A DNA stretch of 64,000 bases from Clostridia bacterium (lineage in GTDB: Bacteria > Bacillota > Clostridia > Oscillospirales > Acutalibacteraceae): contig JAFTWB010000006.1 of the NCBI GenBank assembly GCA_017465505.1, positions 219,781 through 283,780 of the forward strand, written 5' to 3'. How positions within the stretch are numbered: position 1 is the stretch's first letter; each line of letters starts with the position of its first letter. Shown here one piece after another: positions 27,136-35,773 of the stretch. Under the pieces are notes generated by a model that had not been told where the DNA came from, searched no databases, and saw only the letters and a program-made list of their open reading frames with translations. The translations under genes were made by a program, and so were the position numbers.

Positions 27136-28332
27136 AGCTTTAATAAAATTATCCATTTCATTCTTTGCGTTCTGAGAAATTATTGCCTCATAATCGTAGA
27201 GAATAAAACCGTCAAGCTTCTTGTTTCTGATGATTTCAAGCTCCTTGCTGAGAATTGATTCGCTGTTTTTCCAAGTGCCGCTGTCTGCGTCAGTGCCTGC
27301 CTTGTAAACTCCAAGACCTGCATATAGCTTTAAATCGTTATGCAAATCAAAATCCAGCCAGCTTTCAAGCCCTGCCTTAAAACTTAGGGCAGGGTTTTCC
27401 AGTGAGTAATAAAGCTGAGGGCAAATGTAATCCGCATAGCCAACACACTCACACCAGGATTTTACATCTGCACCCATACTCAGGTCGTTTTCTATATTTC
27501 CTTGAGGAGAGATACCGAAAAGTATAGAATTGTCGTATTTTTTAATTTCTCTGTAAACCTCGCTTATAAGCAGGTTAACGTGGCTTTTTCTCCACTCAAG
27601 CAGAGGCATAGCGTCTGTCTGAGAAGCAAATCCCTTAAGGTACTTGTTGTAGTCGCCTTTGTCAAAATCCTCATTTGAAGTAGGGTAGAAGTAATCGTCA
27701 AAATGTATTCCGTCTACCTTGTAGTTTTCGATTATTTCTTTTACTCCATTGACTATCAGTTTTCGTGCTTCTCTTGACGCAGGATTAAGATAAATCCCAC
27801 CGTCATACTCAATCCCAAGGGAATTGTCCAGTAAATAAGGATTATTCTTCGCAAGGCTAAAATTTGATGAGCTTGTCATAACCCTGTAAGGGTTTATCCA
27901 GGCGTGAATTTCAAGATTTTCTCGTTTGCAGATTTCACACATAATCTCAAGAGGGTCAAAACTTTCTTTTTTACCTTGTTCACCCCATATTATATGAGAA
28001 CTAGGGAAAATCTCCGATTCATAAAATGCGTCGCAAAAAGCCCTGACGTGAACAAATAAGGCGTTGCAACCAACCCTTTCCGCCTTGTCTGCAATAGCCT
28101 CAAACTTTTGCCGAAAAGCTTCTTCGCTTCTGTCTGTGTTGCTCATATCGAGGGATATGTAGCTTACCCACATACCACGCATTTCGGCTTCACCCTCAGT
28201 AGAAATTGCTGAAGCCTTACTGCTTACCGTTTCAGTTTTCTTTATATTTTTGTTGTGATTCACACTGACAATTACGGATACCACCGCTAAAATCAAAGTC
28301 AGTATTACAACTACATTCTGATGTTTCTTCAT
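27127..28332 (-). CDS. GHL10 (DUF187) family glycoside hydrolase-like protein, membrane-anchored or secreted
   Basis: 401 residues. N-terminal hydrophobic segment (VVVILTLILAVVSVIVSV) with basic start, giving export or anchoring; no lipobox. Then the GHL10 TIM-barrel: EMRGMWVSYISLDMSN near 50, NALFVHVRAFCDAFYES, AWINPYRV, GIHFDDYFYP near 205 and VGYADYICPQLYYS. Family members act on glycans, with peptidoglycan-related roles suggested; the substrate is unknown. Divergent from DUF1294, convergent with mtaB. Confidence 0.85.
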   Translation of the reverse strand: MKKHQNVVVILTLILAVVSVIVSVNHNKNIKKTETVSSKASAISTEGEAEMRGMWVSYISLDMSNTDRSEEAFRQKFEAIADKAERVGCNALFVHVRAFCDAFYESEIFPSSHIIWGEQGKKESFDPLEIMCEICKRENLEIHAWINPYRVMTSSSNFSLAKNNPYLLDNSLGIEYDGGIYLNPASREARKLIVNGVKEIIENYKVDGIHFDDYFYPTSNEDFDKGDYNKYLKGFASQTDAMPLLEWRKSHVNLLISEVYREIKKYDNSILFGISPQGNIENDLSMGADVKSWCECVGYADYICPQLYYSLENPALSFKAGLESWLDFDLHNDLKLYAGLGVYKAGTDADSGTWKNSESILSKELEIIRNKKLDGFILYDYEAIISQNAKNEMDNFIKALD

Positions 28333-28354
28333 AAAATTTCCTCCGAGGTATTCT

Positions 28355-28636
28355 ATGGAAAAGATTTTTATTGTTTATTTTTTTATAATCAGCCTTATAA
28401 CAGTTATCCTCACAATATACGATAAGAACGCCGCCAGAAAAAGAAAGTTTCGTATCAGCGAAGCTACTCTTATTCTCTGCGGAGTTTTCGGTGGAGCAAT
28501 TGCAGAGCTTGTTACAATGCTCCTTATCCGTCACAAAACCCGTCATATAAAGTTTATGCTCGGGCTACCTCTGATAATTCTTGCACAGGGGCTTGTTATT
28601 GCAGGCGTGATTTTTTTAGGAGTGCTTTATGCTTGA
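28355..28636 (+). CDS. DUF1294 family small membrane protein
   Basis: 93 residues with three hydrophobic segments and the DUF1294 pattern: YDKNAARKRKFRISE near 22-37, a GG turn, then LLIRHKTRHIKFMLGLP near 60-75. Function unknown. Overlaps the RluA-type gene by eight bases, so translation is coupled. Confidence 0.88.
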   Translation: MEKIFIVYFFIISLITVILTIYDKNAARKRKFRISEATLILCGVFGGAIAELVTMLLIRHKTRHIKFMLGLPLIILAQGLVIAGVIFLGVLYA

Positions 28637-29489
28637 GTTTAAGGTGGACAAAGATTTTCAAAAGCTCACTGTTGGCAGATACTTGCGAACTTATTGCTCG
28701 GTATCAGCTCGCACCCTTGCAAAACTTAAGAAAATTCAGGGTGCAATCCTTCTCAACGGAAAGCCCGTAAGAGCTGTTGACCTTGTAAAGATGGACGATA
28801 TAATATGTATCGATGTACCTAAATCTACATCGGATGGTGTTGCACCCGTAAACCTTCCTCTTGATGTTGTTTACGAAGACGACTTTCTCGTGGTTCTCAA
28901 TAAACCCCCTTTTATGCCTGTTCATCCTACCAAGGTGCACCAGCAGGACACTCTTGCAAATGCCCTTGCTTTTTATGCCGAGAGCAAAGGGGAGAGCTTT
29001 ACTTTTCACGCAGTTAATCGTCTGGACAGAAATACATCGGGGCTCGTACTTGTTGCCAAAGACAGACATACCGCCTCGGTTCTCTCCCAAACGGAAATCA
29101 CAAAGCATTATACCGCATTTGCTCACGGGAAAATTGCCGAGAAAGGCACCGTAAACGGCCCAATAGCGTTGAGTGATGACAGCAAAATTGTCCGTAAAGT
29201 CAGTGAGTGGGGTAAACCCTCCATCACTCATTTTGAGCCTGTAGATGATTATGAAGACTTTACAGTTTTGAAGCTTGTGCTTGAAACAGGCAGAACTCAC
29301 CAGATAAGATGTCATATGTCCTATATAGGACATCCTCTGTTGGGAGATGACCTTTACGGCGGCAATTTGGATAAAATCAATCGTCACGCTCTTCACTGCG
29401 GTTATATTTCTTTTTTTCATCCTATAAAAAATGATATAATGGAATTTAAAGCAGATTTGCCTGATGATATGAAATCTTTGCTAAATTAA
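28629..29489 (+). CDS. RluA-family RNA pseudouridine synthase
   Basis: 286 residues. N-terminal S4-like RNA-binding part (VGRYLRTYCSVSARTLAKLKK), then the RluA catalytic domain with VLNKPPFMPVHPT, the catalytic Asp in HAVNRLDRNTSGLVLVAK near 135, and LETGRTHQIRCHMSYIGHPLLGDDLYGG. Which rRNA or tRNA uridine is modified cannot be told. Ends at a bidirectional terminator. Confidence 0.92.
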   Translation: MLEFKVDKDFQKLTVGRYLRTYCSVSARTLAKLKKIQGAILLNGKPVRAVDLVKMDDIICIDVPKSTSDGVAPVNLPLDVVYEDDFLVVLNKPPFMPVHPTKVHQQDTLANALAFYAESKGESFTFHAVNRLDRNTSGLVLVAKDRHTASVLSQTEITKHYTAFAHGKIAEKGTVNGPIALSDDSKIVRKVSEWGKPSITHFEPVDDYEDFTVLKLVLETGRTHQIRCHMSYIGHPLLGDDLYGGNLDKINRHALHCGYISFFHPIKNDIMEFKADLPDDMKSLLN

Positions 29490-29524
29490 AAAGTGCGTCC
29501 TTGTTCAGACGCACTTTTATTTAT
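29488..29524. terminator. Bidirectional intrinsic terminator
   Basis: AAAGTGCGTC - loop - GACGCACTTTT, with T-run on one strand and A-run on the other; separates the RluA-type gene from the convergent TIGR04086 gene. Confidence 0.88.
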
Positions 29525-29931
29525 ACCTTGAATTTTTCTTTTTTATTAACACCTTTGATTCCACCTAAAGCAGAGGGGAGAATAGTTGCAAGAGCTTTAA
29601 GCAAAATCATATATGTAATACTGCTCTCAGTTATAAATCCTGCAATTATTATTCCCAAAAGGACAACTGTGCCGCATAAAGTACCCAGCAATAAACCTTT
29701 TTCTTTGCTGATTCTTCCTGCACAGAAACCACCGCAGTATCCGCCGAGAGCAAGAGGTACAAGAATGAGAAATTCTGCCGCACTTCTGAAAAGATTTCCT
29801 GCTATAACAGAAAACAAACTAAGGAAAAGTACCCCCAGCAAAACAACAGCAGCATTGATTATTACTCCCATAATCAAAGCTTTTACAGGCATAGATGAGC
29901 TTTCTTTCATATTTATCTTTACTGCTTTCAT
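29521..29931 (-). CDS. TIGR04086 family membrane protein
   Basis: 136 residues, four hydrophobic segments; central LVPLALGGYCGGFCAGRISKEKGLLLG and final ALGGIKG match the TIGR04086/YrzE-like family, which is common in Clostridia next to yajC. Function unknown. It is separated from yajC by a terminator-like hairpin. Confidence 0.82.
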   Translation of the reverse strand: MKAVKINMKESSSMPVKALIMGVIINAAVVLLGVLFLSLFSVIAGNLFRSAAEFLILVPLALGGYCGGFCAGRISKEKGLLLGTLCGTVVLLGIIIAGFITESSITYMILLKALATILPSALGGIKGVNKKEKFKV

Positions 29932-29935
29932 AATA

Positions 29936-29984
29936 AAAACCCCTGAATATAAATCTCTGTTGAGATTATATTCAAGGGTTTAAT
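29936..29984 (-). terminator. Intrinsic terminator after yajC
   Basis: Minus strand: AACCCTTGAATATAATCTC, loop, GAGATTTATATTCAGGGGTT followed by TTTATT. It overlaps the ribosome-site region of the TIGR04086 gene, so part of the transcripts may end before that gene. Confidence 0.75.
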
Positions 29985-29990
29985 GTTTTA

Positions 29991-30437
29991 TTACTGGTTT
30001 TTCTTTGCTTTTTTCTCAGCTTTAGCCTTGGCTTTTTCTTCAGCTAAACGCTTCTTCTCTTCTTCCTGAGCAGCAATAGCAGTGTTGTTGGAGTATACAC
30101 ACCACTTCTTGAATCTGAGTTTAACTCTGTCAGAGCCTGTTTCAAGAACAATTTCCTCGTCCTCATCTTTAACAGCAACAACCTTACCTGTAATACCGCC
30201 GATTGTTGTGATATCGTCGCCAATGTTGATGTTTTTCTTAAGCTCTTCTTCAGCCTTCTTCTTCTTGGAATTAGGTCTGATCATAAAGAAGTAAAGAGCG
30301 GCGAAAATAAGAACATAGATTGCCAGCATACCAAAGCCGCCTGAACCAAGGCAACCTGCTGCACCGCCCTGAGAAGCTGCACCTGTTGCAGCCTGAGTAG
30401 CGTCAGCTAAATTCATAATAGGTGTAATAAAATTCAT
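29991..30437 (-). CDS. yajC: Preprotein translocase accessory subunit YajC
   Basis: 148 residues from ATG 30437 (AAAGGACAG upstream). One membrane helix near 40-60 (GMLAIYVLIFAALYFFMIRP), the usual RPNSKKKKAEEELKKNINIGDDITTIGGITGKV block, and a long Lys/Ala/Glu tail (EEEKKRLAEEKAKAKAEKKAKKNQ). Interacts with SecDF in the export machinery. Part of the tgt-yajC minus-strand set. Confidence 0.93.
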   Translation of the reverse strand: MNFITPIMNLADATQAATGAASQGGAAGCLGSGGFGMLAIYVLIFAALYFFMIRPNSKKKKAEEELKKNINIGDDITTIGGITGKVVAVKDEDEEIVLETGSDRVKLRFKKWCVYSNNTAIAAQEEEKKRLAEEKAKAKAEKKAKKNQ

Positions 30438-30512
30438 AATTATCTGTCCTTTCATTGCAATGAAATGATTATAACAGTTATTTGCCTATAAATCAAGTAA
30501 ATAATTTATTAA

Positions 30513-31652
<1,140 letters not shown>

Positions 31653-31721
31653 TTAAAAAATAGAATTACTTTTTCAGTATATATGATTTTAAGAAAAATT
31701 TCAATAATTTGTACTTATAAA

Positions 31722-31749
31722 TTGATTTTTGTCACTGATTTGATATAAT
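31722..31749 (+). promoter_or_regulatory. Promoter of the membrane-tethered Xre gene
   Basis: -35 TTGATT (31722-31727), 16-base spacer, -10 TATAAT (31744-31749). Just downstream lies the perfect inverted repeat CTACC-AAC-GGTAG (31757-31769), covering the expected transcription start, a plausible operator. Confidence 0.65.
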
Positions 31750-31847
31750 ATTAACTCTACCAACGGTAGAAATCTCCCCATTCAACTGTTGGTGTGTGGA
31801 TTTTTGGTTTAAAACAGCCTATATTTAAGGCGAAAGGAGGGCCTGCT

Positions 31848-32456
31848 ATGGACCAAATCAAAATCGGCAAATTTATTTCAAAGTGCCGAAAAGAAAAAAG
31901 CTTGACTCAAATGCAGCTTGCAGAAAAGTTAGGTATTACAGACAGGGCAATATCCAAATGGGAAACAGGCAAATCTTTGCCTGATTCTTCAATTATGCTT
32001 GAGCTTTGTGAAATGCTCGGCATAACAGTAAATGATTTATTATCAGGGGAGGTAGTTACAGTGAGTAATTACAATGAAAAATTAGAAAAGAATTTAATTT
32101 CAATGGTTAAAGAAAAAGAAAAAGCTGACAAGCGCCTATTATCTATGGAAATATTCATAGTTGTATTAGTATCGGCAATTTTGCTTTCTTTGGTGTTTAC
32201 TGCCGCTTTTGATACTATGGCAGATTGGCTCAGAGTTTGCCTAATCGTAATTGGTTTTGTGGTATTTACCATTGGAGTTGTTTATGCTGTAAAAATCGAG
32301 CAGACAGCAGGTTACTACGAGTGTGCTCAGTGTGGTCATAAGCACATACCTACCTTTAGTAGTGTACTTTGGTCTATGCATATGGGCAGAACCAGGTATA
32401 TGAAATGCCCCAAGTGCGGTAAAAAGAGCTGGCAGAAAAAAGTAATATCCAAGTAA
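31848..32456 (+). CDS. Xre-type HTH regulator with two membrane helices and a zinc ribbon
   Basis: 202 residues from ATG 31848 (AAAGGAGG upstream). Residues 1-60 are a classical Xre helix-turn-helix (LTQMQLAEKLGITDRAISKWETGKSLPD). A Lys-rich linker is followed by two hydrophobic helices near 105-150, then a zinc ribbon with paired Cys in CAQCGHKHI and CPKCGKKSW. So the DNA-binding domain is tethered to the membrane and the ribbon follows it in the cytosol or a loop. This layout is seen in Clostridia without an assigned signal. It has its own promoter and terminator, and lies between tgt and the DUF4160/DUF2442 pair. Confidence 0.85.
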   Translation: MDQIKIGKFISKCRKEKSLTQMQLAEKLGITDRAISKWETGKSLPDSSIMLELCEMLGITVNDLLSGEVVTVSNYNEKLEKNLISMVKEKEKADKRLLSMEIFIVVLVSAILLSLVFTAAFDTMADWLRVCLIVIGFVVFTIGVVYAVKIEQTAGYYECAQCGHKHIPTFSSVLWSMHMGRTRYMKCPKCGKKSWQKKVISK

Positions 32457-32461
32457 TAATT

Positions 32462-32506
32462 AAGCCTGAGAGGAAACAAATCTTCTCAGGCTTTAATGTT
32501 TTTTGG
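32462..32506 (+). terminator. Intrinsic terminator of the Xre gene
   Basis: AAGCCTGAGA - loop - TCTCAGGCTT followed by a T-rich stretch (TAATGTTTTTT). Confidence 0.82.
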
Positions 32507-32548
32507 TTTAAATAATCATCGTACCGTCATCAATATTTACGGGATATG

Positions 32549-32586
32549 TGACGATTGGTAATTTCTTTTACCGATTAGTAATATTG
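32549..32586. repeat. Left copy of an imperfect inverted repeat flanking the DUF4160/DUF2442 unit
   Basis: Read on the minus strand: CAATAT, a few bases, TCGGTAAAA, then AAATTACCAA and CG. The same blocks in the same order occur on the plus strand at about 33350-33388. This copy includes the last codons and stop of the DUF2442 gene. Confidence 0.4.
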
Positions 32587-33002
32587 CCGTATTCCCGCTT
32601 CATTGCTTCAATTGAAATAACCCATTGTTTTCCGAATTTGCAAACATCAACTCCGTTAATTAGCTTACCGTAAGAGATCGCTTTACGAAGTGTGCTCTCG
32701 TTAAGACCCCACAGCTCTGTGGCATCAGAAAAAGCTATCAATCCGTCGAAGGGTGTTTCTACCTCTTCACCGTTCTCCCACAACTCATCGCAGGATAAAT
32801 CAAGTTCATCATTCCAAATAATACCGTAACCGCCGACGTCAACATATACATCGTTAAAATCGTTATTACTTTCAAGAATTTTAAATACAGGGAGTTTTTG
32901 AAACAAAGGTTTTACGTCATAAATTTTAGTAACACCCTCGGCAAATTGTACACTTAATTTATATTCAGGTAGCGGAGATACATTTTTAATTTTATGAAAC
33001 AT
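32568..33002 (-). CDS. DUF2442 protein with C-terminal helix-turn-helix-like region (putative antitoxin)
   Basis: 144 residues. The first ~80 match DUF2442 (NVSPLPEYKLSVQFAEGVTKIYDVKPLF ... VYVDVGGYGIIWNDELDLSCDELWENG). The C-terminal ~55 residues (FSDATELWGLNESTLRKAIS ... CKFGKQWVISIEAMKREYG) read as a MerR/excisionase-like DNA-binding helix-turn-helix. It follows the DUF4160 gene by 11 bases. DUF4160/DUF2442 pairs recur in bacteria and are regarded as toxin-antitoxin-like; the DNA-binding end makes this the likely antitoxin and autorepressor (inference). Confidence 0.8.
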   Translation of the reverse strand: MFHKIKNVSPLPEYKLSVQFAEGVTKIYDVKPLFQKLPVFKILESNNDFNDVYVDVGGYGIIWNDELDLSCDELWENGEEVETPFDGLIAFSDATELWGLNESTLRKAISYGKLINGVDVCKFGKQWVISIEAMKREYGNITNR

Positions 33003-33013
33003 ATAAACCCTCC

Positions 33014-33268
33014 TTATTCTAATGGCGGTAAGTTTTTAAATTCTTGTGTCTCCCAAATTGTTTTTAGGTCTTCTCTATGAATTGAAATCCACTCCTGAAC
33101 CATATTCATAGCTTTCTGAGGTAGGTGTCCTTCAAGAACTTTACCGGTCATAAAATCAATAGCCGCAACATCATCATTATATATTGCGTGTATATGCGGT
33201 GGATTATGCTCGCTTTGTAAAAAATACATTCGAATAACAATTCCGTAAAAACGTGATAAAACAGGCAT
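33014..33268 (-). CDS. DUF4160 domain protein (putative toxin)
   Basis: 84 residues, whole protein is the DUF4160 domain: VLSRFYGIVIRMYFLQSEHNPPHIHAIYNDDVAAIDFMTG, with the conserved HNPPHIHA, then EGHLPQKAMNMVQEWISIHRE. First gene of the pair with DUF2442, read from a strong promoter. Role as toxin rests on the genomic pairing and small size, not on demonstrated activity. Confidence 0.82.
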   Translation of the reverse strand: MPVLSRFYGIVIRMYFLQSEHNPPHIHAIYNDDVAAIDFMTGKVLEGHLPQKAMNMVQEWISIHREDLKTIWETQEFKNLPPLE

Positions 33269-33297
33269 AACAACAACTCCTTAATTTCTTCGTTATC

Positions 33298-33326
33298 ATT
33301 ATATCACGATACCGTGATATTGTCAA
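33298..33326 (-). promoter_or_regulatory. Sigma-A promoter with palindromic operator, DUF4160/DUF2442 unit
   Basis: Minus strand: consensus -35 TTGACA (33321-33326), spacer of exactly 17, consensus -10 TATAAT (33298-33303). The spacer and the edge of the -10 consist of the palindrome ATATCACG-n4-CGTGATAT (33301-33320). A repressor bound there would block RNA polymerase completely, the layout of an autoregulated toxin-antitoxin promoter. Confidence 0.88.
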
Positions 33327-33349
33327 TAATATATGCTCCTTTAAATCCA

Positions 33350-33388
33350 ATATCCAGTAAACATCGGTAAAATAAAAATTACCAAACG
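33350..33388. repeat. Right copy of the imperfect inverted repeat flanking the DUF4160/DUF2442 unit
   Basis: Plus strand: CAATAT, then ATCGGTAAAA, AAATTACCAA, CGG; inverted relative to the copy at 32549-32586. It overlaps the distal part of the queA terminator. Confidence 0.4.
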
Positions 33389-33416
33389 GTAATCAGAAAA
33401 TACCGCTTGGTAACCG
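33372..33416 (-). terminator. Intrinsic terminator of queA
   Basis: Minus strand: TTACCAAGCGGTA, short loop, TTACCGTTTGGTAA followed by TTTTTATTTT. The arms pair over about 13 bases with one mismatch. Confidence 0.85.
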
Positions 33417-33426
33417 AATTTACTGG

Positions 33427-34449
33427 TCAAAGAACGAGCATACTGTCGCCGAAGCTGAAAAATCTGTACTCATTTTCAACGGCGATTTTATATGCGTTCA
33501 TTGTATTTTCGTAACCTGCAAAAGCAGAAACAAGCATAATCAGTGTGCTTTCAGGCAGATGAAAGTTTGTAACAAGACCGTCAAGCACCTTAAATTCATA
33601 GGGGGGATAGATAAAAATCTCAGTGCTCTCAGCTGTTGCTTTAAGCTCGCCGTACTTTGCTGCAACACTCTCGAGGGTTCTGCAAGTTGTTGTGCCAACG
33701 GCGATTACTCTTCCGCCTCTATCTTTGCAGGCTTTGATTTTATCAACCGTTTCCTGACTGAGCTCGTAAAATTCCTTGTGCATTTTGTGATCAGTTATAA
33801 TATCTTCTTTAACAGGGCGAAAAGTTCCAAGACCAACGTGAAGGGTTACATAAGCGGTATCTACACCCATTGCCTTGATTTTATCCAAAAGCTCAAGTGT
33901 AAAATGAAGTCCTGCTGTTGGAGCGGCAGCTGAACCCATTTCATTAGAATACACAGTCTGATATCTCTCTTTGTCTTCTAATTTTTCGGTAATATAAGGG
34001 GGAAGAGGCATTTGTCCGATTTTGTCCAGCGCAGAGTAAATATTTTCTTCACTTTCAAAACGAATGATTCTGATACCCTCATCAATTATGTCTGTAATTT
34101 CACCCTGCATAATCCCTGCAAAATCAAATCTTGCTCCGATTTTTGCCTTTTTGCCGGGCTTAACCAAAGTTTCCCAACTGTCATTTTCAACCTGCTTAAG
34201 CAAAAGGAACTCAACCTCAGCACCTGTGTCAACTTTTTTGCCGAAGATTCTTGCAGGAATAACCCTTGAGTCGTTCATAACCAGAAGGTCGCCTTCTTTA
34301 AGAAAATCGCAGATATCAAAGAAATGCTTGTGAATGATTTCTCCGCTGACTCTGTTCATAACAAGCATTTTTGACGAGTCACGTCGCTCCAGAGGGGTCT
34401 GAGCAATAAGTCTTTCGGGTAAATCGTAGTAAAAATCGCTTTTTTTCAT
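33427..34449 (-). CDS. queA: S-adenosylmethionine:tRNA ribosyltransferase-isomerase
   Basis: Adds the epoxycyclopentane part of queuosine from SAM to preQ1-tRNA. 340 residues from ATG 34449, with GGAG upstream; the longer frame runs into the promoter region. Motifs: FYYDLPERLIAQTPLERRDSSKML, FLKEGDLLVMNDSRVIPAR, TAGLHFT, LHVGLGTFRPV, and HLPESTLIMLVSAF. Works just before Tgt product modification, so it belongs with tgt on the same strand 1.8 kb away. Confidence 0.96.
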   Translation of the reverse strand: MKKSDFYYDLPERLIAQTPLERRDSSKMLVMNRVSGEIIHKHFFDICDFLKEGDLLVMNDSRVIPARIFGKKVDTGAEVEFLLLKQVENDSWETLVKPGKKAKIGARFDFAGIMQGEITDIIDEGIRIIRFESEENIYSALDKIGQMPLPPYITEKLEDKERYQTVYSNEMGSAAAPTAGLHFTLELLDKIKAMGVDTAYVTLHVGLGTFRPVKEDIITDHKMHKEFYELSQETVDKIKACKDRGGRVIAVGTTTCRTLESVAAKYGELKATAESTEIFIYPPYEFKVLDGLVTNFHLPESTLIMLVSAFAGYENTMNAYKIAVENEYRFFSFGDSMLVL

Positions 34450-34508
34450 AAAAATTACTTCTCCAAAGATAAATATTATAAAAATATAGAAATTTTTGCC
34501 ATCATTAT

Positions 34509-34537
34509 TTGACAAGAGCCTATATAAATGATATATT
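34509..34537 (+). promoter_or_regulatory. Sigma-A promoter of asd-dapA-dapB
   Basis: -35 TTGACA (34509-34514), 17-base spacer, -10 TATATT (34532-34537). Leaves a leader of about 100 bases. Confidence 0.8.
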
Positions 34538-34547
34538 ATAAGAATAG

Positions 34548-34625
34548 TGGGTAAAAATTTGTTGTTTCAAATTACCCAACAACACTATAATATAATATTT
34601 CGAAGAAAAACTCAAGTTTTTCTTC
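34548..34625 (+). promoter_or_regulatory. asd leader with two hairpins
   Basis: First: GGGTAAAAATTTG / CAAATTACCC. Second: GAAGAAAAACT-CA-AGTTTTTCTTC (34602-34625), a perfect 11-base stem ending 8 bases before AGGAGG. No T-run for termination and no fit to lysine riboswitch or T-box; could be translational control or an operator. Confidence 0.45.
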
Positions 34626-34643
34626 ACTTATTAGGAGGATATT

Positions 34644-35729
34644 ATGAAGAAATACAAAGTTGGTATCATTGGTGCAACAGGTATGGTTGGTCAGAGATTC
34701 ATTCTCTTACTTGCAGACCACCCCTGGTTTGATGTTGTTTGCTTAGCAGCCAGCCCCAGAAGTGCAGGCAAAGCTTATGCCGAGTGTGTTGGCGAGCGTT
34801 GGGTTATGACATCTCCCATTCCTGAGAAAATTGCAGATATGGTAATTATGGACGCTTCCAAGGTTGAGGAAGTTGCTTCTCAGGTCGATTTCTGCTTCTG
34901 CGCTGTTGATATGAAGAAGGACGAAATCCGTGCTTTAGAGGAAGCTTACGCTAAGGCTGAGTGTCCTATCATTTCCAACAACTCTGCAAACCGTCTTGTT
35001 GACGACATTCCTATGATTATTCCCGAAATTAACGACGACCACGCTGAGATTATCGAAGCTCAGAAGAAGCGTCTTGGTACAAAACGCGGCTTTATCGCAG
35101 TTAAATCCAACTGCTCTCTCCAGAGCTATGTTCCTGCTATTCACCCCTTAATGCAGTTCGGTGTTGATAAGGTTCTCGCTTGCACATATCAGGCTATTTC
35201 CGGTGCCGGTAAAACTTTCGAGCGTTGGCCTGAAATGGTTGATAACCTCATTCCTTACATCGGCGGTGAGGAAGAGAAGTCTGAAATCGAGCCTCTCAAA
35301 ATCTGGGGTAAGGTAGAGGACGGCAAAATCGTTCCCACAGACGACATCAAGATTACATCTCAGTGCTTCCGTGTTCCCGTTTCTGACGGTCACACAGCAG
35401 CAGTTTTCGTATCCTTTAAGGACGCTGATAACAAGCCTTCTGTTGAAGAAATCAAGAAGGTTTGGGCAGAGTATGCAGGTGCAGCTCAGAAGTTAGAGCT
35501 TCCCTCTGCTCCCAAGCAGTTCTTACATTACTTTGAAGAGCCCGACCAGCCTCAGATTAAGTCTGCAAGAGCTCTTGAGAACGGAATGGCTATTTCCATC
35601 GGCAGACTCAGAGAAGACAGCCAGTATGACTACAAGTTCGTTTGTATGTCCCACAACACACTTCGTGGTGCAGCAGGCGGCGGTGTTCTTCTTGCTGAGC
35701 TTTTAGCTGCAAAGGGCTACTTTGACTAA
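34644..35729 (+). CDS. asd: Aspartate-semialdehyde dehydrogenase
   Basis: NADPH-dependent reduction of aspartyl phosphate, the branch point to lysine/diaminopimelate, threonine and methionine. 361 residues: KVGIIGATGMVGQRF at the Rossmann start, the catalytic Cys in KSNCSLQSYVPAI near 155, SGAGKTFERWPEM, and SDGHTAAVFVSF with active-site His. Length and motif style fit the archaeal/fungal-type Asd, not the short E. coli type. First gene of asd-dapA-dapB after AGGAGG. Confidence 0.95.
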   Translation: MKKYKVGIIGATGMVGQRFILLLADHPWFDVVCLAASPRSAGKAYAECVGERWVMTSPIPEKIADMVIMDASKVEEVASQVDFCFCAVDMKKDEIRALEEAYAKAECPIISNNSANRLVDDIPMIIPEINDDHAEIIEAQKKRLGTKRGFIAVKSNCSLQSYVPAIHPLMQFGVDKVLACTYQAISGAGKTFERWPEMVDNLIPYIGGEEEKSEIEPLKIWGKVEDGKIVPTDDIKITSQCFRVPVSDGHTAAVFVSFKDADNKPSVEEIKKVWAEYAGAAQKLELPSAPKQFLHYFEEPDQPQIKSARALENGMAISIGRLREDSQYDYKFVCMSHNTLRGAAGGGVLLAELLAAKGYFD

Positions 35730-35773
35730 TATTTTATAAGATTCCCACATAATTATTAACGGAGGTAATTAGT

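Noticed and set aside
28704-29420. 238-codon open frame on the minus strand
   Set aside because: Antisense to the RluA-type synthase, which has all family motifs; no ribosome site or recognisable domain.
34548-34643. Lysine riboswitch or T-box before asd
   Set aside because: The leader is too short for either, lacks the lysine aptamer blocks and the T-box sequence, and has no terminator.
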